Assembly: GCF_020387415.1 (NCBI RefSeq)
Contig: NZ_JAGWCB010000006.1
Location: 124,001-188,000, forward strand
Direction of reading: 5' to 3'
DNA from: Ideonella benzenivorans
GTDB lineage: Bacteria > Pseudomonadota > Gammaproteobacteria > Burkholderiales > Burkholderiaceae_C
Length of the DNA: 64,000 nt
Below, one piece after another: positions 38,147 to 51,536 of this stretch. The notes under the pieces were generated by a model. That model did not search any database and was not told the DNA's origin. It saw only the letters and a list, made by a program, of their open reading frames with translations. A program made the position numbers and the translations under genes. Positions within the stretch are counted from its first letter, which is position 1; each line of letters opens with the position of its first letter.

Positions 38147-38665
38147 ATGACTCCCACCCCCGATCATGGCGCGCCGCAGGCAGGCGCAGCCCTCCCGCCA
38201 CCGCATCGGTGGGTGGAGGACAGTGAGGACGCAGGTGGTGATGGTGAACCGGATTTCAAGCCCCTGTCGGCCGAAGAGGCTCAGGCGCTGAGAGCCAAGT
38301 TCCCGCCCTTGTCGCCTTGGCGGGTGGTCATGGTTCAGGCTGTGACTGGTCTGGTGGCGGCGGCCCTCTTTGGGTTGCTGTCGTCAGGGGCGGCCGGCTG
38401 GTCCGCGCTGTATGGCGCGGCCGCCGTGGTCCTGCCGCAGGCCGTGTTGGCCCGTGGCATGGGTCGGCTTCCAGGGGCGAATCTGGGCGCTGCGGCGCTC
38501 GGCTTCATGGTCTGGGAGTTTGTGAAGGTTGCTCTGGCGATCGGGATGCTGGTCGCCGCACGGTATGTGGTGCACGACCTCCGCTGGCTGGCCTTGCTGG
38601 TCGGGGTGGTGGTGTGCCTGAAAGCGAATTGGCTGGCGCTGTGGCTGCAGCGCCGGGTTGGTTAA
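38147..38665 (+). CDS. atpI: ATP synthase subunit I
   Basis: Small membrane protein (172 residues) that helps assemble the c-ring. After a hydrophilic N-terminus of about 55 residues there are four helices: WRVVMVQAVTGLVAAALFGLL, ALYGAAAVVLPQAVLAR, a segment ending FVKVALAIGMLVAARYV, and LALLVGVVVCLKANWLAL. First gene of the atp operon, 22 bases before atpB. The family is fast-evolving, so the call leans partly on position. Confidence 0.88.
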   Translation: MTPTPDHGAPQAGAALPPPHRWVEDSEDAGGDGEPDFKPLSAEEAQALRAKFPPLSPWRVVMVQAVTGLVAAALFGLLSSGAAGWSALYGAAAVVLPQAVLARGMGRLPGANLGAAALGFMVWEFVKVALAIGMLVAARYVVHDLRWLALLVGVVVCLKANWLALWLQRRVG

Positions 38666-38687
38666 ACGGTTAGACGAAACGGACACC

Positions 38688-39566
38688 ATGTCGAGCGAAG
38701 CGCACGGGCCTACCGCAGGTGAGTACATCACCCACCACCTGCAGCACTTGCAGAAGGACTTCTCGCTGCAGAGCGTCAAGCAGTCCCATATCGTCGACTT
38801 CAGCCTGTTCAACCTGGACTCGCTGGTCTTCTCCATCGTGCTGGGCGCGCTGGCATGCTTCTTCATGTGGCGTGCGGCTCGCAAGGCCACCTCCGGCGTG
38901 CCGGGCCGCTTCCAGGCCGCGGTGGAAATCCTGGCCGAGATGGTGGACAGCCAAGCCAAGGGCGTGATCCACAACGTCACCAGCCGCAAGCTGGTGTCGC
39001 CGCTGGCGCTGACGGTGTTCGTCTGGATCTTCCTGATGAACGCGATGGACATGCTGCCGGTTGACCTGCTGCCGGCCGCCTGGGGCCAGGCCTACGCCGC
39101 CGCTGGTCACGACGCACACCACGCCTACCTGCGGGTGGTGCCGACAGCCGACCTTTCGACCACGCTGGGCCTGTCGACCAGCGTGCTGCTGCTGTGCCTG
39201 TTCTACAACATCAAAATCAAGGGCCTGGGCGGCTGGGGCCACGAACTGATCTCGGCGCCGTTCGGTGCGCACCCCCTGCTGTGGCCGTTCAACTTCCTGA
39301 TGCAAATGATCGAGTTCATCGCCAAGACCGTCTCCCACGGTATGCGGCTGTTCGGCAACATGTTTGCCGGTGAACTGGTCTTCATGCTGATCGCGCTGAT
39401 GGGCGGTGCGTTCACGCTGTCGGTTACCGGCATCGGTCTGGCCATCGGCCACGTCGTTGCCGGCACTGTGTGGACCCTGTTCCACATCCTGGTGATCACG
39501 CTGCAAGCATTCATCTTCATGATGCTGACGCTGATCTACGTCGGTCAGGCGCACGACGCTCACTGA
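38688..39566 (+). CDS. atpB: ATP synthase subunit a
   Basis: Fo stator subunit a (292 residues) providing the proton half-channels. The essential arginine is in SHGMRLFGNMFAGEL, with the Glu of the same helix. The final helix contains QAFIFMMLTLIYVGQAH. Start MSSEAHGPTAGEY chosen; ten codons upstream are non-conserved. It sits between atpI and atpE. Confidence 0.97.
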   Translation: MSSEAHGPTAGEYITHHLQHLQKDFSLQSVKQSHIVDFSLFNLDSLVFSIVLGALACFFMWRAARKATSGVPGRFQAAVEILAEMVDSQAKGVIHNVTSRKLVSPLALTVFVWIFLMNAMDMLPVDLLPAAWGQAYAAAGHDAHHAYLRVVPTADLSTTLGLSTSVLLLCLFYNIKIKGLGGWGHELISAPFGAHPLLWPFNFLMQMIEFIAKTVSHGMRLFGNMFAGELVFMLIALMGGAFTLSVTGIGLAIGHVVAGTVWTLFHILVITLQAFIFMMLTLIYVGQAHDAH

Positions 39567-39869
<303 letters not shown>

Positions 39870-39906
39870 TTCCCGACGAACCTTTCACGAGCGAAAGGAT
39901 CGAGCC

Positions 39907-40377
39907 GTGAACATCAATGCAACGCTGTTCCTGCAAGCGATCGTCTTTGCGATCCTTGTCTGGTTCACGATGCGCTACATCTGGCCGCCGCTGACCAAGG
40001 CGCTGGATGAACGCGCACAGAAGATCGCCGATGGCCTGGCCGCTGCCGACCGGGCCAAGGCGGATCTCGCCTCCGCCAACAAGCGGGTGGAAGCACAGCT
40101 GGCTCAGACCCGCGACGAAACGACCAAACGTCTGGCCGATGCTGACAAGCGCGCCCAGGCCATCGTCGAAGAGGCCCGGGGCCGTGCCAACGAGGAAGCG
40201 GCCAAGATCATTGCCGCCGCCAAGGCCGATGCCGACCAACAACTGACCCAGGCGCGCGAAGCGCTGCGGGAAGACGTTGCGACGCTGGCCGTCAAGGGCG
40301 CGGAAGCGATCCTGCGTCGCGAGGTCAATGCCGGCGTCCACGCCGAGCTGCTGGCCCGTCTGAAGACGGAGCTCTGA
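39907..40377 (+). CDS. atpF: ATP synthase subunit b
   Basis: Peripheral stalk subunit b (156 residues): one N-terminal helix ([18 protein letters not shown]), then a long charged coiled coil rich in Ala, Lys and Glu through the C-terminus. Two bases separate its stop from atpH. Confidence 0.97.
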   Translation: MNINATLFLQAIVFAILVWFTMRYIWPPLTKALDERAQKIADGLAAADRAKADLASANKRVEAQLAQTRDETTKRLADADKRAQAIVEEARGRANEEAAKIIAAAKADADQQLTQAREALREDVATLAVKGAEAILRREVNAGVHAELLARLKTEL

Positions 40378-40379
40378 CC

Positions 40380-40913
40380 ATGGCTGAGCTTGCCACCATC
40401 GCACGTCCCTATGCGGAAGCTGTCTTTCAGGTGGCCCGCAAAGGCGACCTGAAGGGCTGGCTGGACCAGATCGAGGCGCTGGGCTTGGTTGCCCAGGACG
40501 CACAGCTGCGCCAGTTTGCCGAGGACCCCAAGGTCACGCCCGAGCAGGTGCTGGACGTCATCGTCGCGGCCCTCAAGGCGCCGGCGCTCGACGGCGTGCG
40601 CAACCTGTTGCGCACGCTGGTCGAGAACGGCCGCCTGGCGGCGCTGCCCGACATTGCCGCGCAGTTCCGTGCGTTGGTCAATGCCGAGGGCGGTGTGTCC
40701 GATGCCGTGATTCAGAGCGCCTATCCGATCGATGCCGGGCAACTGGCCGAGATCGTGGCGACCCTGGAGAAGCGATTTGGGCGCAAGCTGTCGGCCAGTG
40801 TCGCGCTGGACCCCGAGCTGATCGGGGGGATCCGGGTGGTAGTGGGCGATGAGGTGCTGGACACCTCCGTCAAGGCCCGCCTCGAACAGATGAAGGTCTC
40901 GCTCACCGCCTGA
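40380..40913 (+). CDS. atpH: ATP synthase subunit delta
   Basis: F1 delta subunit (177 residues) that joins the b stalk to the top of F1. It begins [17 protein letters not shown], the standard start, and has the C-terminal [20 protein letters not shown] family block. The 144-base gap to atpA holds no supported gene. Confidence 0.97.
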   Translation: MAELATIARPYAEAVFQVARKGDLKGWLDQIEALGLVAQDAQLRQFAEDPKVTPEQVLDVIVAALKAPALDGVRNLLRTLVENGRLAALPDIAAQFRALVNAEGGVSDAVIQSAYPIDAGQLAEIVATLEKRFGRKLSASVALDPELIGGIRVVVGDEVLDTSVKARLEQMKVSLTA

Positions 40914-41057
40914 TGCCGCTTCGGTCCGGCCCGGTCGTGTCTTCGGACGCGCCGTGCCGGCCCGGGCAACCCGCCATGAACAGTCCCTGCGTCAACCCGA
41001 CGACCACCGCGCCGAGGCTCGTGCCGGGGGCCGCCTGACCAGATTGGGAGTACCGCA

Positions 41058-42611
<1,554 letters not shown>

Positions 42612-42617
42612 ACATGA

Positions 42618-42690
42618 ACGCCCCCCGTAGCGCCACCGGTGCTCCCCCCTGGGGGCGCCACCAGCAGCCCGGCCAAGCCGGTATTGCGGT
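42618..42690. repeat. GC-rich intergenic element between atpA and atpG
   Basis: The spacer holds GCCCCCCGTAGCGCC, a palindromic core GCTCCCCCCTGGGGGCGCC and AGCCCGGCCAAGCCGG. It resembles the gatA-gatB spacer at 18460-18540 in core and in the trailing GCCCGGC. Probably copies of one dispersed family; only two are noted in this window. Confidence 0.45.
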
Positions 42691-42720
42691 GGCCTGCGGG
42701 TCAAATGCAAGGAGCAAGTA

Positions 42721-45058
<2,338 letters not shown>

Positions 45059-45138
45059 GCCGAGGCGCGGCGGGACGGACGCACGCCGTCTGCCCGCTGC
45101 CTTCTGTCTGACCCATCTTCAAGTCAAGGAACCCGACC

Positions 45139-45558
45139 ATGGCAACCATTCACGTCGACGTCGTCTCCGCCGAAGAGAGCATCTTCTCGGGCGAGGCGAA
45201 GTTCGTCGCGCTGCCGGGCGAGGCGGGCGAGCTGGGCATCCTGCCGCAGCACACCCCGCTGATCACCCGCATCAAGCCGGGCGCGGTGCGCATCGAGCGG
45301 GCTGACAACGGCCAGGAAGAGTTCGTCTTCGTGGCCGGTGGCATCCTGGAGGTGCAACCCCACTGCGTGACCGTGCTGGCCGATACCGCCATCCGTGGCC
45401 ATGACCTCGACGAGGCCAAGGCCAGCGAGGCGAAGAAGCTGGCCGAAGAGGCGATGAAGTCCGCCAAGAGCGACATCGACTTTGCCCGTGCGCAGAGCGA
45501 GTTCGCGATGATGGCCGCCCAGTTGGCCGCCATCCAGAAGCTGCGCAAGACCCGCTGA
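45139..45558 (+). CDS. atpC: ATP synthase subunit epsilon
   Basis: Regulatory F1 subunit (139 residues): an N-terminal beta sandwich ([30 protein letters not shown]) and a C-terminal helical hairpin. Last gene of the operon, with an intrinsic terminator 27 bases beyond. Confidence 0.98.
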   Translation: MATIHVDVVSAEESIFSGEAKFVALPGEAGELGILPQHTPLITRIKPGAVRIERADNGQEEFVFVAGGILEVQPHCVTVLADTAIRGHDLDEAKASEAKKLAEEAMKSAKSDIDFARAQSEFAMMAAQLAAIQKLRKTR

Positions 45559-45585
45559 CCCGCGGGCCGAGTCCCGGCACCGAGC

Positions 45586-45620
45586 ACCCGCCACACCCCG
45601 TCAGGGGCTGGCGGGTTTTT
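45586..45620 (+). terminator. intrinsic terminator of the atp operon
   Basis: ACCCGCCA (45586-45593) pairs with TGGCGGGT (45609-45616), extended inside by CCCC/GGGG, and is followed by TTTTT. A convergent gene ends 6 bases further on. Confidence 0.9.
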
Positions 45621-45625
45621 CGTTG

Positions 45626-46156
45626 TCAGGTCAGCAACGGAGCATCGGGCAGTTCGTTGTCCTGGGCCTCGCCGGGTTGGCGCGGCACCTCCTGGCGCAG
45701 CAGCGCATCCACGGCATCTACGGCGGCCAGCAGGCCGGCTTCGAACTGGCCACCGGCAAACGCCTGCCCCATCTGCTGGGCCAGGGCCGCCCACTGGGCC
45801 TCGCTGACACGCTGGCGCAGCCCACGGTCGGCGACGATCTCCACCGCCCGGTCGGCCAGCAGCAGGTAGATCAGCACGCCGACGTTGGTCTCGGTGTCCC
45901 AAACCCCCAGGTGGGCGAAGCGGTCCAGGGCCCGGGCGCGTGGCGTCATGCCGGCCCACACCGCTGCCACCGGCAGGCTGGATTCGACGCACAGCCGGAT
46001 CTGACCGCGGTGGCCGGCCTCGCTGAGGCGCACCCGCTCGGTCAGGCGTGTCAATGCCGCCGCGGGCAGGCAGCGCCGGGTGTCGGTCTCGTCGTGCCAG
46101 AAGTGGCGCCACAGCCGGGTCAGGCGCGCGCCTGTGGAAGAGAAGGGCATGTCCAT
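45626..46156 (-). CDS. TPM-domain protein (YgcG/Psb32-related, soluble)
   Basis: A 176-residue protein with a single TPM-type fold and no signal peptide or obvious helix. Landmarks: RLSEAGHRGQIRLCVESSL, VWDTETNVGVLIYLLLADR and AVEIVADRGLRQRV. The start overlaps the stop of the upstream TPM gene (TGATG), so the two are translationally coupled. TPM proteins are often encoded with LemA, as here. Biochemical role unknown. Confidence 0.88.
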   Translation of the reverse strand: MDMPFSSTGARLTRLWRHFWHDETDTRRCLPAAALTRLTERVRLSEAGHRGQIRLCVESSLPVAAVWAGMTPRARALDRFAHLGVWDTETNVGVLIYLLLADRAVEIVADRGLRQRVSEAQWAALAQQMGQAFAGGQFEAGLLAAVDAVDALLRQEVPRQPGEAQDNELPDAPLLT

Positions 46157-47088
46157 CACCAGCGCCCCGAGGCGCCGCCGCCGCCAAAGTCGCCCCCACC
46201 GCCGGAGGAGAAACCCCCTCCGCCACCGCCGCCGCCCCAGGAGCCGCCACCGCCACCACCGCCCCAGATGATGGGCGGACCGCCGGAGCCCCCACGTCCG
46301 CCACCACCGCCCATGACCCCGGCGAAGAGCCAAGCCAGCAGGCCCGCCCCCAGGCCGATCAGCCAGTTGGCGGCCAGCCAGCCGGCCAGGGTGCCGGCCC
46401 CCAGGCCCGTGAGGAACCCTCCGGCACGCCGGCCCAGCAGGGCCGACAGCACCGAGCCCACGATGGGCACGCCGACGAAGAAGAACAGGCCCAGCCCTTG
46501 CCAGTCCGGACCGGCGGCCGGGCGGTTGCGGGCGGTGGGGGCGGGCAGGGCTTCGCCGCGGATGCGCGCCGCCAGCTGATCCACGGCGGCATTGAGCCCC
46601 CCGGCATAGTCGCTGGCCTTGAAGGCGGGCATGATGGCGTTCTGGATGATCTGACTGGCGGCCAGGTCGGGAATGGCGCCTTCGAGCGTCTTGGCCACCT
46701 CGATGCGCACGGCGTGGTCCTGCTGGGCCACCAGCAGCAGTACACCATCGCCGACGTCCTTGCGGCCGATCTTCCACTGGTCGGCGACCCGCCAGCTGTA
46801 GGCGGTGATGTCCTCGGGCGCGGTGCTGGCCACGATCAGGATCACGACCTGCGCACCGGTCGATTGCTCCAGGGCCGCCAGCTTCTGTGTCAGGGCCTGG
46901 GTCTGGGCCGGGGTCAGCGTGCCGGTCTGGTCCATCACCCGCGCGTTCAGCGCCGGAATGGGCTGCTCGGTGGCCTGGGCATGCGCGAGCGTGCCGATCC
47001 AGGCGAAGCAGAGCGCCAGCAGCAGCCAGCCGCGGCGCCACCCCATGGTCATGCCGACTCGGCCGAGTGACGCGGCGTACCCGGTCAT
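46156..47088 (-). CDS. TPM-domain membrane protein YgcG-like
   Basis: Exported, membrane-anchored protein of 310 residues. A signal peptide (GWLLLALCFAWIGTLAHA) is followed by a TPM domain (about 45-185) with ARVMDQTGTLTPAQ, QVVILIVASTAPED and VGDGVLLLVAQQDHAVRIEV. Hydrophobic helices lie around 205-260. The Gly-rich tail of about 45 residues has only Gly, Ser, Trp, Phe and a few others. I kept the ATG at 47088, with GAGG five bases upstream overlapping the lemA stop; ATGs at 47052 or 47046 are alternatives. Confidence 0.88.
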   Translation of the reverse strand: MTGYAASLGRVGMTMGWRRGWLLLALCFAWIGTLAHAQATEQPIPALNARVMDQTGTLTPAQTQALTQKLAALEQSTGAQVVILIVASTAPEDITAYSWRVADQWKIGRKDVGDGVLLLVAQQDHAVRIEVAKTLEGAIPDLAASQIIQNAIMPAFKASDYAGGLNAAVDQLAARIRGEALPAPTARNRPAAGPDWQGLGLFFFVGVPIVGSVLSALLGRRAGGFLTGLGAGTLAGWLAANWLIGLGAGLLAWLFAGVMGGGGGRGGSGGPPIIWGGGGGGGSWGGGGGGGGFSSGGGGDFGGGGASGRW

Positions 47089-47095
47089 GCCGGCC

Positions 47096-47719
47096 TCAGC
47101 GCGAGGCGGCCGGAGTCGGCGAGCCGCCGAAATCCACCTTGGGCGGTTCGGCCAGGGCCTTCTCGTTGTCCACCGTGAAGTTGGGCTTGACCTCGTAGTG
47201 GAACGCCATCGCCGTCAGGTTGGTCGGAAAGCTGCGGGTCAGCGTGTTGTAGTCGGCCACCGTCTTGATGTAGCGGTTGCGGGCCACGGTGATGCGGTTC
47301 TCGGTGCCTTCCAGCTGCACCCGCAGGTCCTGGAAGCCCTGGTTGGCTTTCAGGCTGGGGTAGTTCTCGCTGACCACCAGCAGGCGGCTGAGCGCACTGC
47401 TCAATTCGCCCTGGGCGGCCTGGAATTTCTGGAAGGCCTGCGGGTCGTTGATCAGCTCCGGCGTGGCCTGGATCGAGGTGGCCTTGGCGCGGGCTTCGAC
47501 CACCTTGGTCAGGGTGTCCTGCTCGAAGTTGGCCTCGCCCTTCACGGTGGCCACCAGGTTGGGCACCAGATCGGCCCGGCGCTGGTACTGGTTCAGCACC
47601 TCGGACCAACTGGCCTTGACGGCCTCGTCCTGGCGCTGGAACTCGTTGTACCCGCAGCCCGACAGGCTCAGGCTGGCGGCCAGCAGCAGGGCGGCGGCTC
47701 CAAGACGGCGGGTGTTCAT
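47096..47719 (-). CDS. lemA: LemA-family lipoprotein
   Basis: A 207-residue lipoprotein. The signal peptide ends in the lipobox LSGC (SLSLSGCGYNEFQ), then the helical LemA domain: VKASWSEVLNQYQRRADLVPNLVATVKG, EARAKATSIQ, LLVVSENYPSLKANQGFQDL and ENRITVARNRYIKTVADYN. The C-terminal extension ends TPAASR. First gene of the lemA-TPM-TPM set. The family function is unclear; it is commonly paired with YgcG-like proteins. Confidence 0.93.
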   Translation of the reverse strand: MNTRRLGAAALLLAASLSLSGCGYNEFQRQDEAVKASWSEVLNQYQRRADLVPNLVATVKGEANFEQDTLTKVVEARAKATSIQATPELINDPQAFQKFQAAQGELSSALSRLLVVSENYPSLKANQGFQDLRVQLEGTENRITVARNRYIKTVADYNTLTRSFPTNLTAMAFHYEVKPNFTVDNEKALAEPPKVDFGGSPTPAASR

Positions 47720-47827
47720 TGCAACAGTTCTCCTCGGATTCAGGGGCCCCCATGATGGCGGGCAAACGTTTCGGAAAATGGGGGCGGTGCCGGGCGCTTC
47801 AAGCGGGGCGCCTGGGATAATTGCACC

Positions 47828-48922
47828 ATGTTCGCACCGCTGCTCAATGACACCTTCCTGCGCGCCTGTCTGCGCCAGCCGACTTCCCACACGCCGGTCT
47901 GGCTGATGCGCCAGGCCGGCCGCTATCTGCCGGAGTATTGCGCCACGCGTGCCAAGGCGGGCAGTTTCATGGGTCTGGCCACCAACGTGGACTTTGCCAC
48001 CGAAGTGACGCTGCAGCCGCTGGAGCGCTTTCCGCTGGATGCGGCCATCCTGTTCTCGGACATCCTGACCGTGCCCGACGCGATGGGCCTGGGCCTGTCC
48101 TTCCAGCAGGGTGAAGGGCCGCGCTTTGCCAAGGTGGTGCGCGACGAGGCCGCGGTGCGTGAGCTGGCCGTGCCGGACATGGAGAAGCTGCGCTATGTCT
48201 TCGACGCCGTCACCTCGATCCGCAAAGCCCTGAACGGCCGGGTGCCGCTGATCGGCTTCTCGGGCAGCCCCTGGACGCTGGCCTGCTACATGGTCGAGGG
48301 CGGCGGCTCGGACGACTACCGCCAGGTCAAGACCCTGCTCTACAGCCGCCCGGACCTGATGCACCGCATCCTGCAGGTGAACGCCGACGCGGTGGCGCTC
48401 TACCTCAACACCCAGATCGAAGCCGGCGCCCAGGCGGTGATGGTCTTCGACAGCTGGGGCGGCGTGCTGGCCGATGGCGACTTCCAGGACTTCTCGCTGG
48501 CCTACACCCGGCGCGTGGTGCAGCAGCTGCGGCGCGAGAAGGACGGCCAGCGCATCCCGGTGATCGTCTTCACCAAGGGCGGCGGCCTGTGGCTGGACGA
48601 GATCGCCGAGGTCGGCGCCGACGTGGTCGGGCTGGACTGGACGGTGGATCTGGCCCGCGCGCGCGCGCAGGTCGGGCAGAAGGTGGCCTTGCAAGGCAAT
48701 CTGGACCCGACCATCCTGTTCGCCCCGCCGGCGGTGGTGCAGGCCCAGGCGGTGCGCCTGCTGGACCGCTTTGGCCGGCCGCAGCGGGCCGATGGCACCT
48801 GGGATGGGCATGTCTTCAACCTGGGGCATGGCATCAGCCAGTTCACCCCGCCGGAGCATGTGGCCGCGCTGGTCGAGGCCGTGCACGCCCATTCGCGCAC
48901 CTTGCGGGCGCCCGCTGCCTGA
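47828..48922 (+). CDS. hemE: uroporphyrinogen decarboxylase
   Basis: Haem-pathway enzyme (364 residues) that decarboxylates uroporphyrinogen III to coproporphyrinogen III. Family signatures: [16 protein letters not shown] near residue 20-35, [14 protein letters not shown] with the catalytic Asp, [23 protein letters not shown] and NLGHGI near the C-terminus. Cytoplasmic, cofactor-free. Divergent from lemA, with priA downstream. Confidence 0.98.
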   Translation: MFAPLLNDTFLRACLRQPTSHTPVWLMRQAGRYLPEYCATRAKAGSFMGLATNVDFATEVTLQPLERFPLDAAILFSDILTVPDAMGLGLSFQQGEGPRFAKVVRDEAAVRELAVPDMEKLRYVFDAVTSIRKALNGRVPLIGFSGSPWTLACYMVEGGGSDDYRQVKTLLYSRPDLMHRILQVNADAVALYLNTQIEAGAQAVMVFDSWGGVLADGDFQDFSLAYTRRVVQQLRREKDGQRIPVIVFTKGGGLWLDEIAEVGADVVGLDWTVDLARARAQVGQKVALQGNLDPTILFAPPAVVQAQAVRLLDRFGRPQRADGTWDGHVFNLGHGISQFTPPEHVAALVEAVHAHSRTLRAPAA

Positions 48923-49056
48923 AAACAGTGCCTCACGGCCTTTGCTTCAGGGCAAACCCGGACGCTTCTTCGCCCCAAATTGGTGGGGTGAGTGCTTGCT
49001 CAGTGCTTGACTTATCCCCATCTTCGACGCAGCGAGAGATCAGGATCTGCTTGTTG

Positions 49057-49075
49057 CGGCGCAGCGCCGGTTTTT
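49057..49075 (+). terminator. candidate hemE terminator
   Basis: CGGCG-CAG-CGCCG is a 5-bp stem with a three-base loop, followed one base later by TTTTT. The stem is short, and it lies 134 bases beyond the hemE stop. Confidence 0.45.
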
Positions 49076-49202
49076 GTCGGCGTGCCGTTGCAAGTGATTG
49101 TTTTGAAACGGAAGTTTCCAATCTGGTCGCAAAGGGCCGCTGGCTGACCCGCCTGGCCCTGCCCCTCTTGAACCACCCCTCTTCTGCCGGTTTCTCACAA
49201 AG

Positions 49203-49211
49203 TTATCCACA
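49203..49211 (+). promoter_or_regulatory. consensus DnaA box
   Basis: TTATCCACA is an exact match to the high-affinity DnaA box, 100 bases before priA. A box-like TTATCCCCA with one mismatch is at 49012-49020. A lone box can occur by chance, but it sits in an AT-rich island before a replication gene. Confidence 0.5.
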
Positions 49212-49310
49212 GAGTGATGAACAAGTGGAAAAGCGCCCTCCAATCATGGATTTAGCGCCACTTCTTCATCTGAACTGGGCGATCTGCCCGCACCCGTCGG
49301 AGGCCGTTCG

Positions 49311-51473
49311 ATGATCCGATTGGGCGTGGCCGTCGATGCGCCCCAGTACGCCGCCCTGGGGGACGTGCTGCACTACACCGCCGACCGGCCCCAGCCGACC
49401 GGCAGCCTGCTGCGCGTGCCGCTGGGCCGGCGTGACACGCTGGGCCTGGTCTGGGAACAGGTGCCGGAGGACGCACCCCTCGATCCGGGCGTGACCCTGC
49501 GCCCGGTGGGCGAAGCGCTGGACTGCCTGCCCCCGCTGGGCCCGGCCTGGTGCCGGCTGGTGGCGTTCACCGCGCACTACTACCAGCGCGCCATCGGGGA
49601 GGTGGCGCTGTCGGTGCTGCCGCCCGAACTGCGCAAGCTGGACAACACCGCGCTGGGCAAGCGCCTGAACCGCTTGCGCCGCCAGTGGGGGTTGCCCCTG
49701 CCCGAGGGGGATGCGGCCCCGAAGCGCCGGCGCCGCGCCGCGCCGGCGACCGAGCCGGCTGCGGAAGCGCCACGACCCGAGCCGGAGCGGCCGCCGCTCA
49801 CCGACGACCAGACCCAGGTGCTGGCCGCCATCGACGCCCAGTTCGCGGCCGAGACGCCGACCTGCCAGCTGCTGCATGGCGTCACCGGCAGCGGCAAGAC
49901 CGAGGTCTACCTGCGCGCCGCCGAGGCCGCGCTGGCCGCCGGCCGGCAGGCCCTGGTGCTGGTGCCGGAGATCAACCTCACACCGCAGCTGGAAGCCCGC
50001 TTCGCCGAGCGCTTCCCCGGCCGGCGGCTGGTGTCGCTGCACAGCGGCCTCACGCCGGCGCAGCGCCTCTTGAACTGGCTGGGCGCCCACCTGGGCCATG
50101 CCGACCTGGTGCTGGGCACCCGGCTGGCCGTCTTCTGTCCGCTGCCCCGCCTGGGCCTGATCGTGGTCGACGAGGAGCACGACCCCAGCTACAAGCAGCA
50201 GGATGGCGCCCGCTACTCGGCGCGCGACCTGGCGGTCTACCGCGGTCATCTGGAAAAGGTGCCCGTGCTGCTGGGCTCGGCCACGCCCTCGCTGGAAAGC
50301 TGGCAGCAGGCCCGCACCGGCCGCTACCAGCTGCTGGCCATGCCCAACCGGGTGGGGCAGGGCGAACTGCCCAAGGTGCGCGTGGTGGACATGGCGCAGC
50401 AGCCCAAGCCGCCGCAGGGGCGCGAGCCCTCGCCGCTGTGCCCGCCGGTGCTGGCCGCCGTGCAGGAGCGGGTCAGCCGCGGCGAGCAGAGCCTGCTGTT
50501 CCTGAACCGGCGCGGCTTCGCGCCGGTGCTGCACTGCGCGGCCTGCGGCTGGAAGAGCGGCTGCCCGCACTGCAGCGCCTGGCGTGTCTTCCACAAGTTG
50601 GACCGCACGCTGCGTTGTCACCACTGCGGCTTCACCGAACGGGTGCCCACCGCCTGCCCCGATTGCGGCAACCAGGACATCGAACCGATGGGCCGCGGCA
50701 CCGAGCGGCTGGAGGAACAGATGGTGGCCTTGCTGGAGGGCGTGCAGCGCCCAGACGGCAGCCCGGCCCGGGTGGCCCGCATCGACGCCGACACCACCCG
50801 CCTGAAGGGCAGCCTGGAGCAGCAGCTCGCGGCCGTGCACGCGGGCGAGGTGGATGTGCTGGTGGGCACGCAGATGATCACCAAGGGCCACGACTTCCGC
50901 CACGTGACCCTGGTGGTGGCGGTCAACCCCGACAGCGCGCTCTACGCGGCGGATTTCCGCGCGCCCGAGCGCCTGTTCTCCTCGCTGCTGCAGGCTGCCG
51001 GCCGGGCCGGCCGCGACGCGGAAGTGGCCGCCCGCAGCGAGATGTGGATCCAGACCTGGGCGCCGGGCCATGCCCTGTTCGCCGCGCTGCGCCAGCACGA
51101 CTACGCCGCTTTCGCGGCCAGCCAGTTGGAGGAGCGCGAGATGGCCGGCCTGCCGCCCTTCAGCCACCTGGCCCTACTGCGGGCCGAGGCCCGCGACCCG
51201 TCGGTGGCCGAAGCCTTCTTGCGCGCGGCCCGCGAGACGGCCCGGGCCTGGCTGGCCGAGCACGGCGAGCCGCCGGTGATGCTCTACGCGCCGGTGCCGC
51301 CACAGATCGCCAAGGTGGCCGGGCTGGAGCGGCGCCAGATGCTGCTGGAGGCCAGCCACCGTGGCGCCCTGCAACATCTGCTCGCCGACTGGGTGCCGGG
51401 GCTGCATGCGCTGCGTGCGGCCCACCGCGGCCTGGCGCGCTGGGCCATCGACGTGGACCCGCTCGCCATCTGA
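49311..51473 (+). CDS. priA: primosomal replication protein N' (PriA helicase)
   Basis: Replication-restart helicase (720 residues). Order: N-terminal 3'-end-binding domain, helicase lobe 1 with Walker A VTGSGKTEVYL and DEEHD, a zinc-binding insert with eight cysteines (CAACGWKSGCPHC, CHHCGFTERVPTACPDCG), lobe 2 with TQMITKGHDF and QAAGRAGRD, and the C-terminal domain. A Pro/Ala/Arg-rich stretch (about 130-165) links the first two domains. Upstream is the DnaA-box region, and rep follows 63 bases after. Confidence 0.97.
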   Translation: MIRLGVAVDAPQYAALGDVLHYTADRPQPTGSLLRVPLGRRDTLGLVWEQVPEDAPLDPGVTLRPVGEALDCLPPLGPAWCRLVAFTAHYYQRAIGEVALSVLPPELRKLDNTALGKRLNRLRRQWGLPLPEGDAAPKRRRRAAPATEPAAEAPRPEPERPPLTDDQTQVLAAIDAQFAAETPTCQLLHGVTGSGKTEVYLRAAEAALAAGRQALVLVPEINLTPQLEARFAERFPGRRLVSLHSGLTPAQRLLNWLGAHLGHADLVLGTRLAVFCPLPRLGLIVVDEEHDPSYKQQDGARYSARDLAVYRGHLEKVPVLLGSATPSLESWQQARTGRYQLLAMPNRVGQGELPKVRVVDMAQQPKPPQGREPSPLCPPVLAAVQERVSRGEQSLLFLNRRGFAPVLHCAACGWKSGCPHCSAWRVFHKLDRTLRCHHCGFTERVPTACPDCGNQDIEPMGRGTERLEEQMVALLEGVQRPDGSPARVARIDADTTRLKGSLEQQLAAVHAGEVDVLVGTQMITKGHDFRHVTLVVAVNPDSALYAADFRAPERLFSSLLQAAGRAGRDAEVAARSEMWIQTWAPGHALFAALRQHDYAAFAASQLEEREMAGLPPFSHLALLRAEARDPSVAEAFLRAARETARAWLAEHGEPPVMLYAPVPPQIAKVAGLERRQMLLEASHRGALQHLLADWVPGLHALRAAHRGLARWAIDVDPLAI

Positions 51474-51536
51474 AGCCCCTGGGCCCGTGCCGTCTGGCGG
51501 GCTTGTCTATCATCGCCGCCCCAACCTCCGCTGCCC

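Larger units (their letters stand above)
48923..49310. other. hemE-priA intergenic region
   Basis: 388 bases without a gene and noticeably AT-richer than its surroundings. It holds a candidate hemE terminator, one consensus DnaA box (49203-49211), one near-match TTATCCCCA (49012-49020) and an AT-rich stretch near 49095-49120. The priA promoter must lie here, but I cannot name its boxes. No convincing small ORF is seen. Confidence 0.6.

Noticed and set aside
40976-41038. A 20-codon ORF (starting [10 protein letters not shown]) between atpH and atpA
   Set aside because: No ribosome-binding site and no sign of conservation; it ends just before the atpA ribosome-binding site and looks like chance.
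45626-46156. Longer frame reading through the YgcG-like gene into the TPM gene as one fusion protein
   Set aside because: The upstream part is an alternate frame of the YgcG-like gene; the TGATG junction supports two separate genes.
49012-49211. Chromosomal origin of replication
   Set aside because: Only one exact and one near DnaA box are present, and no dnaA, dnaN, parAB or gidA genes are nearby.
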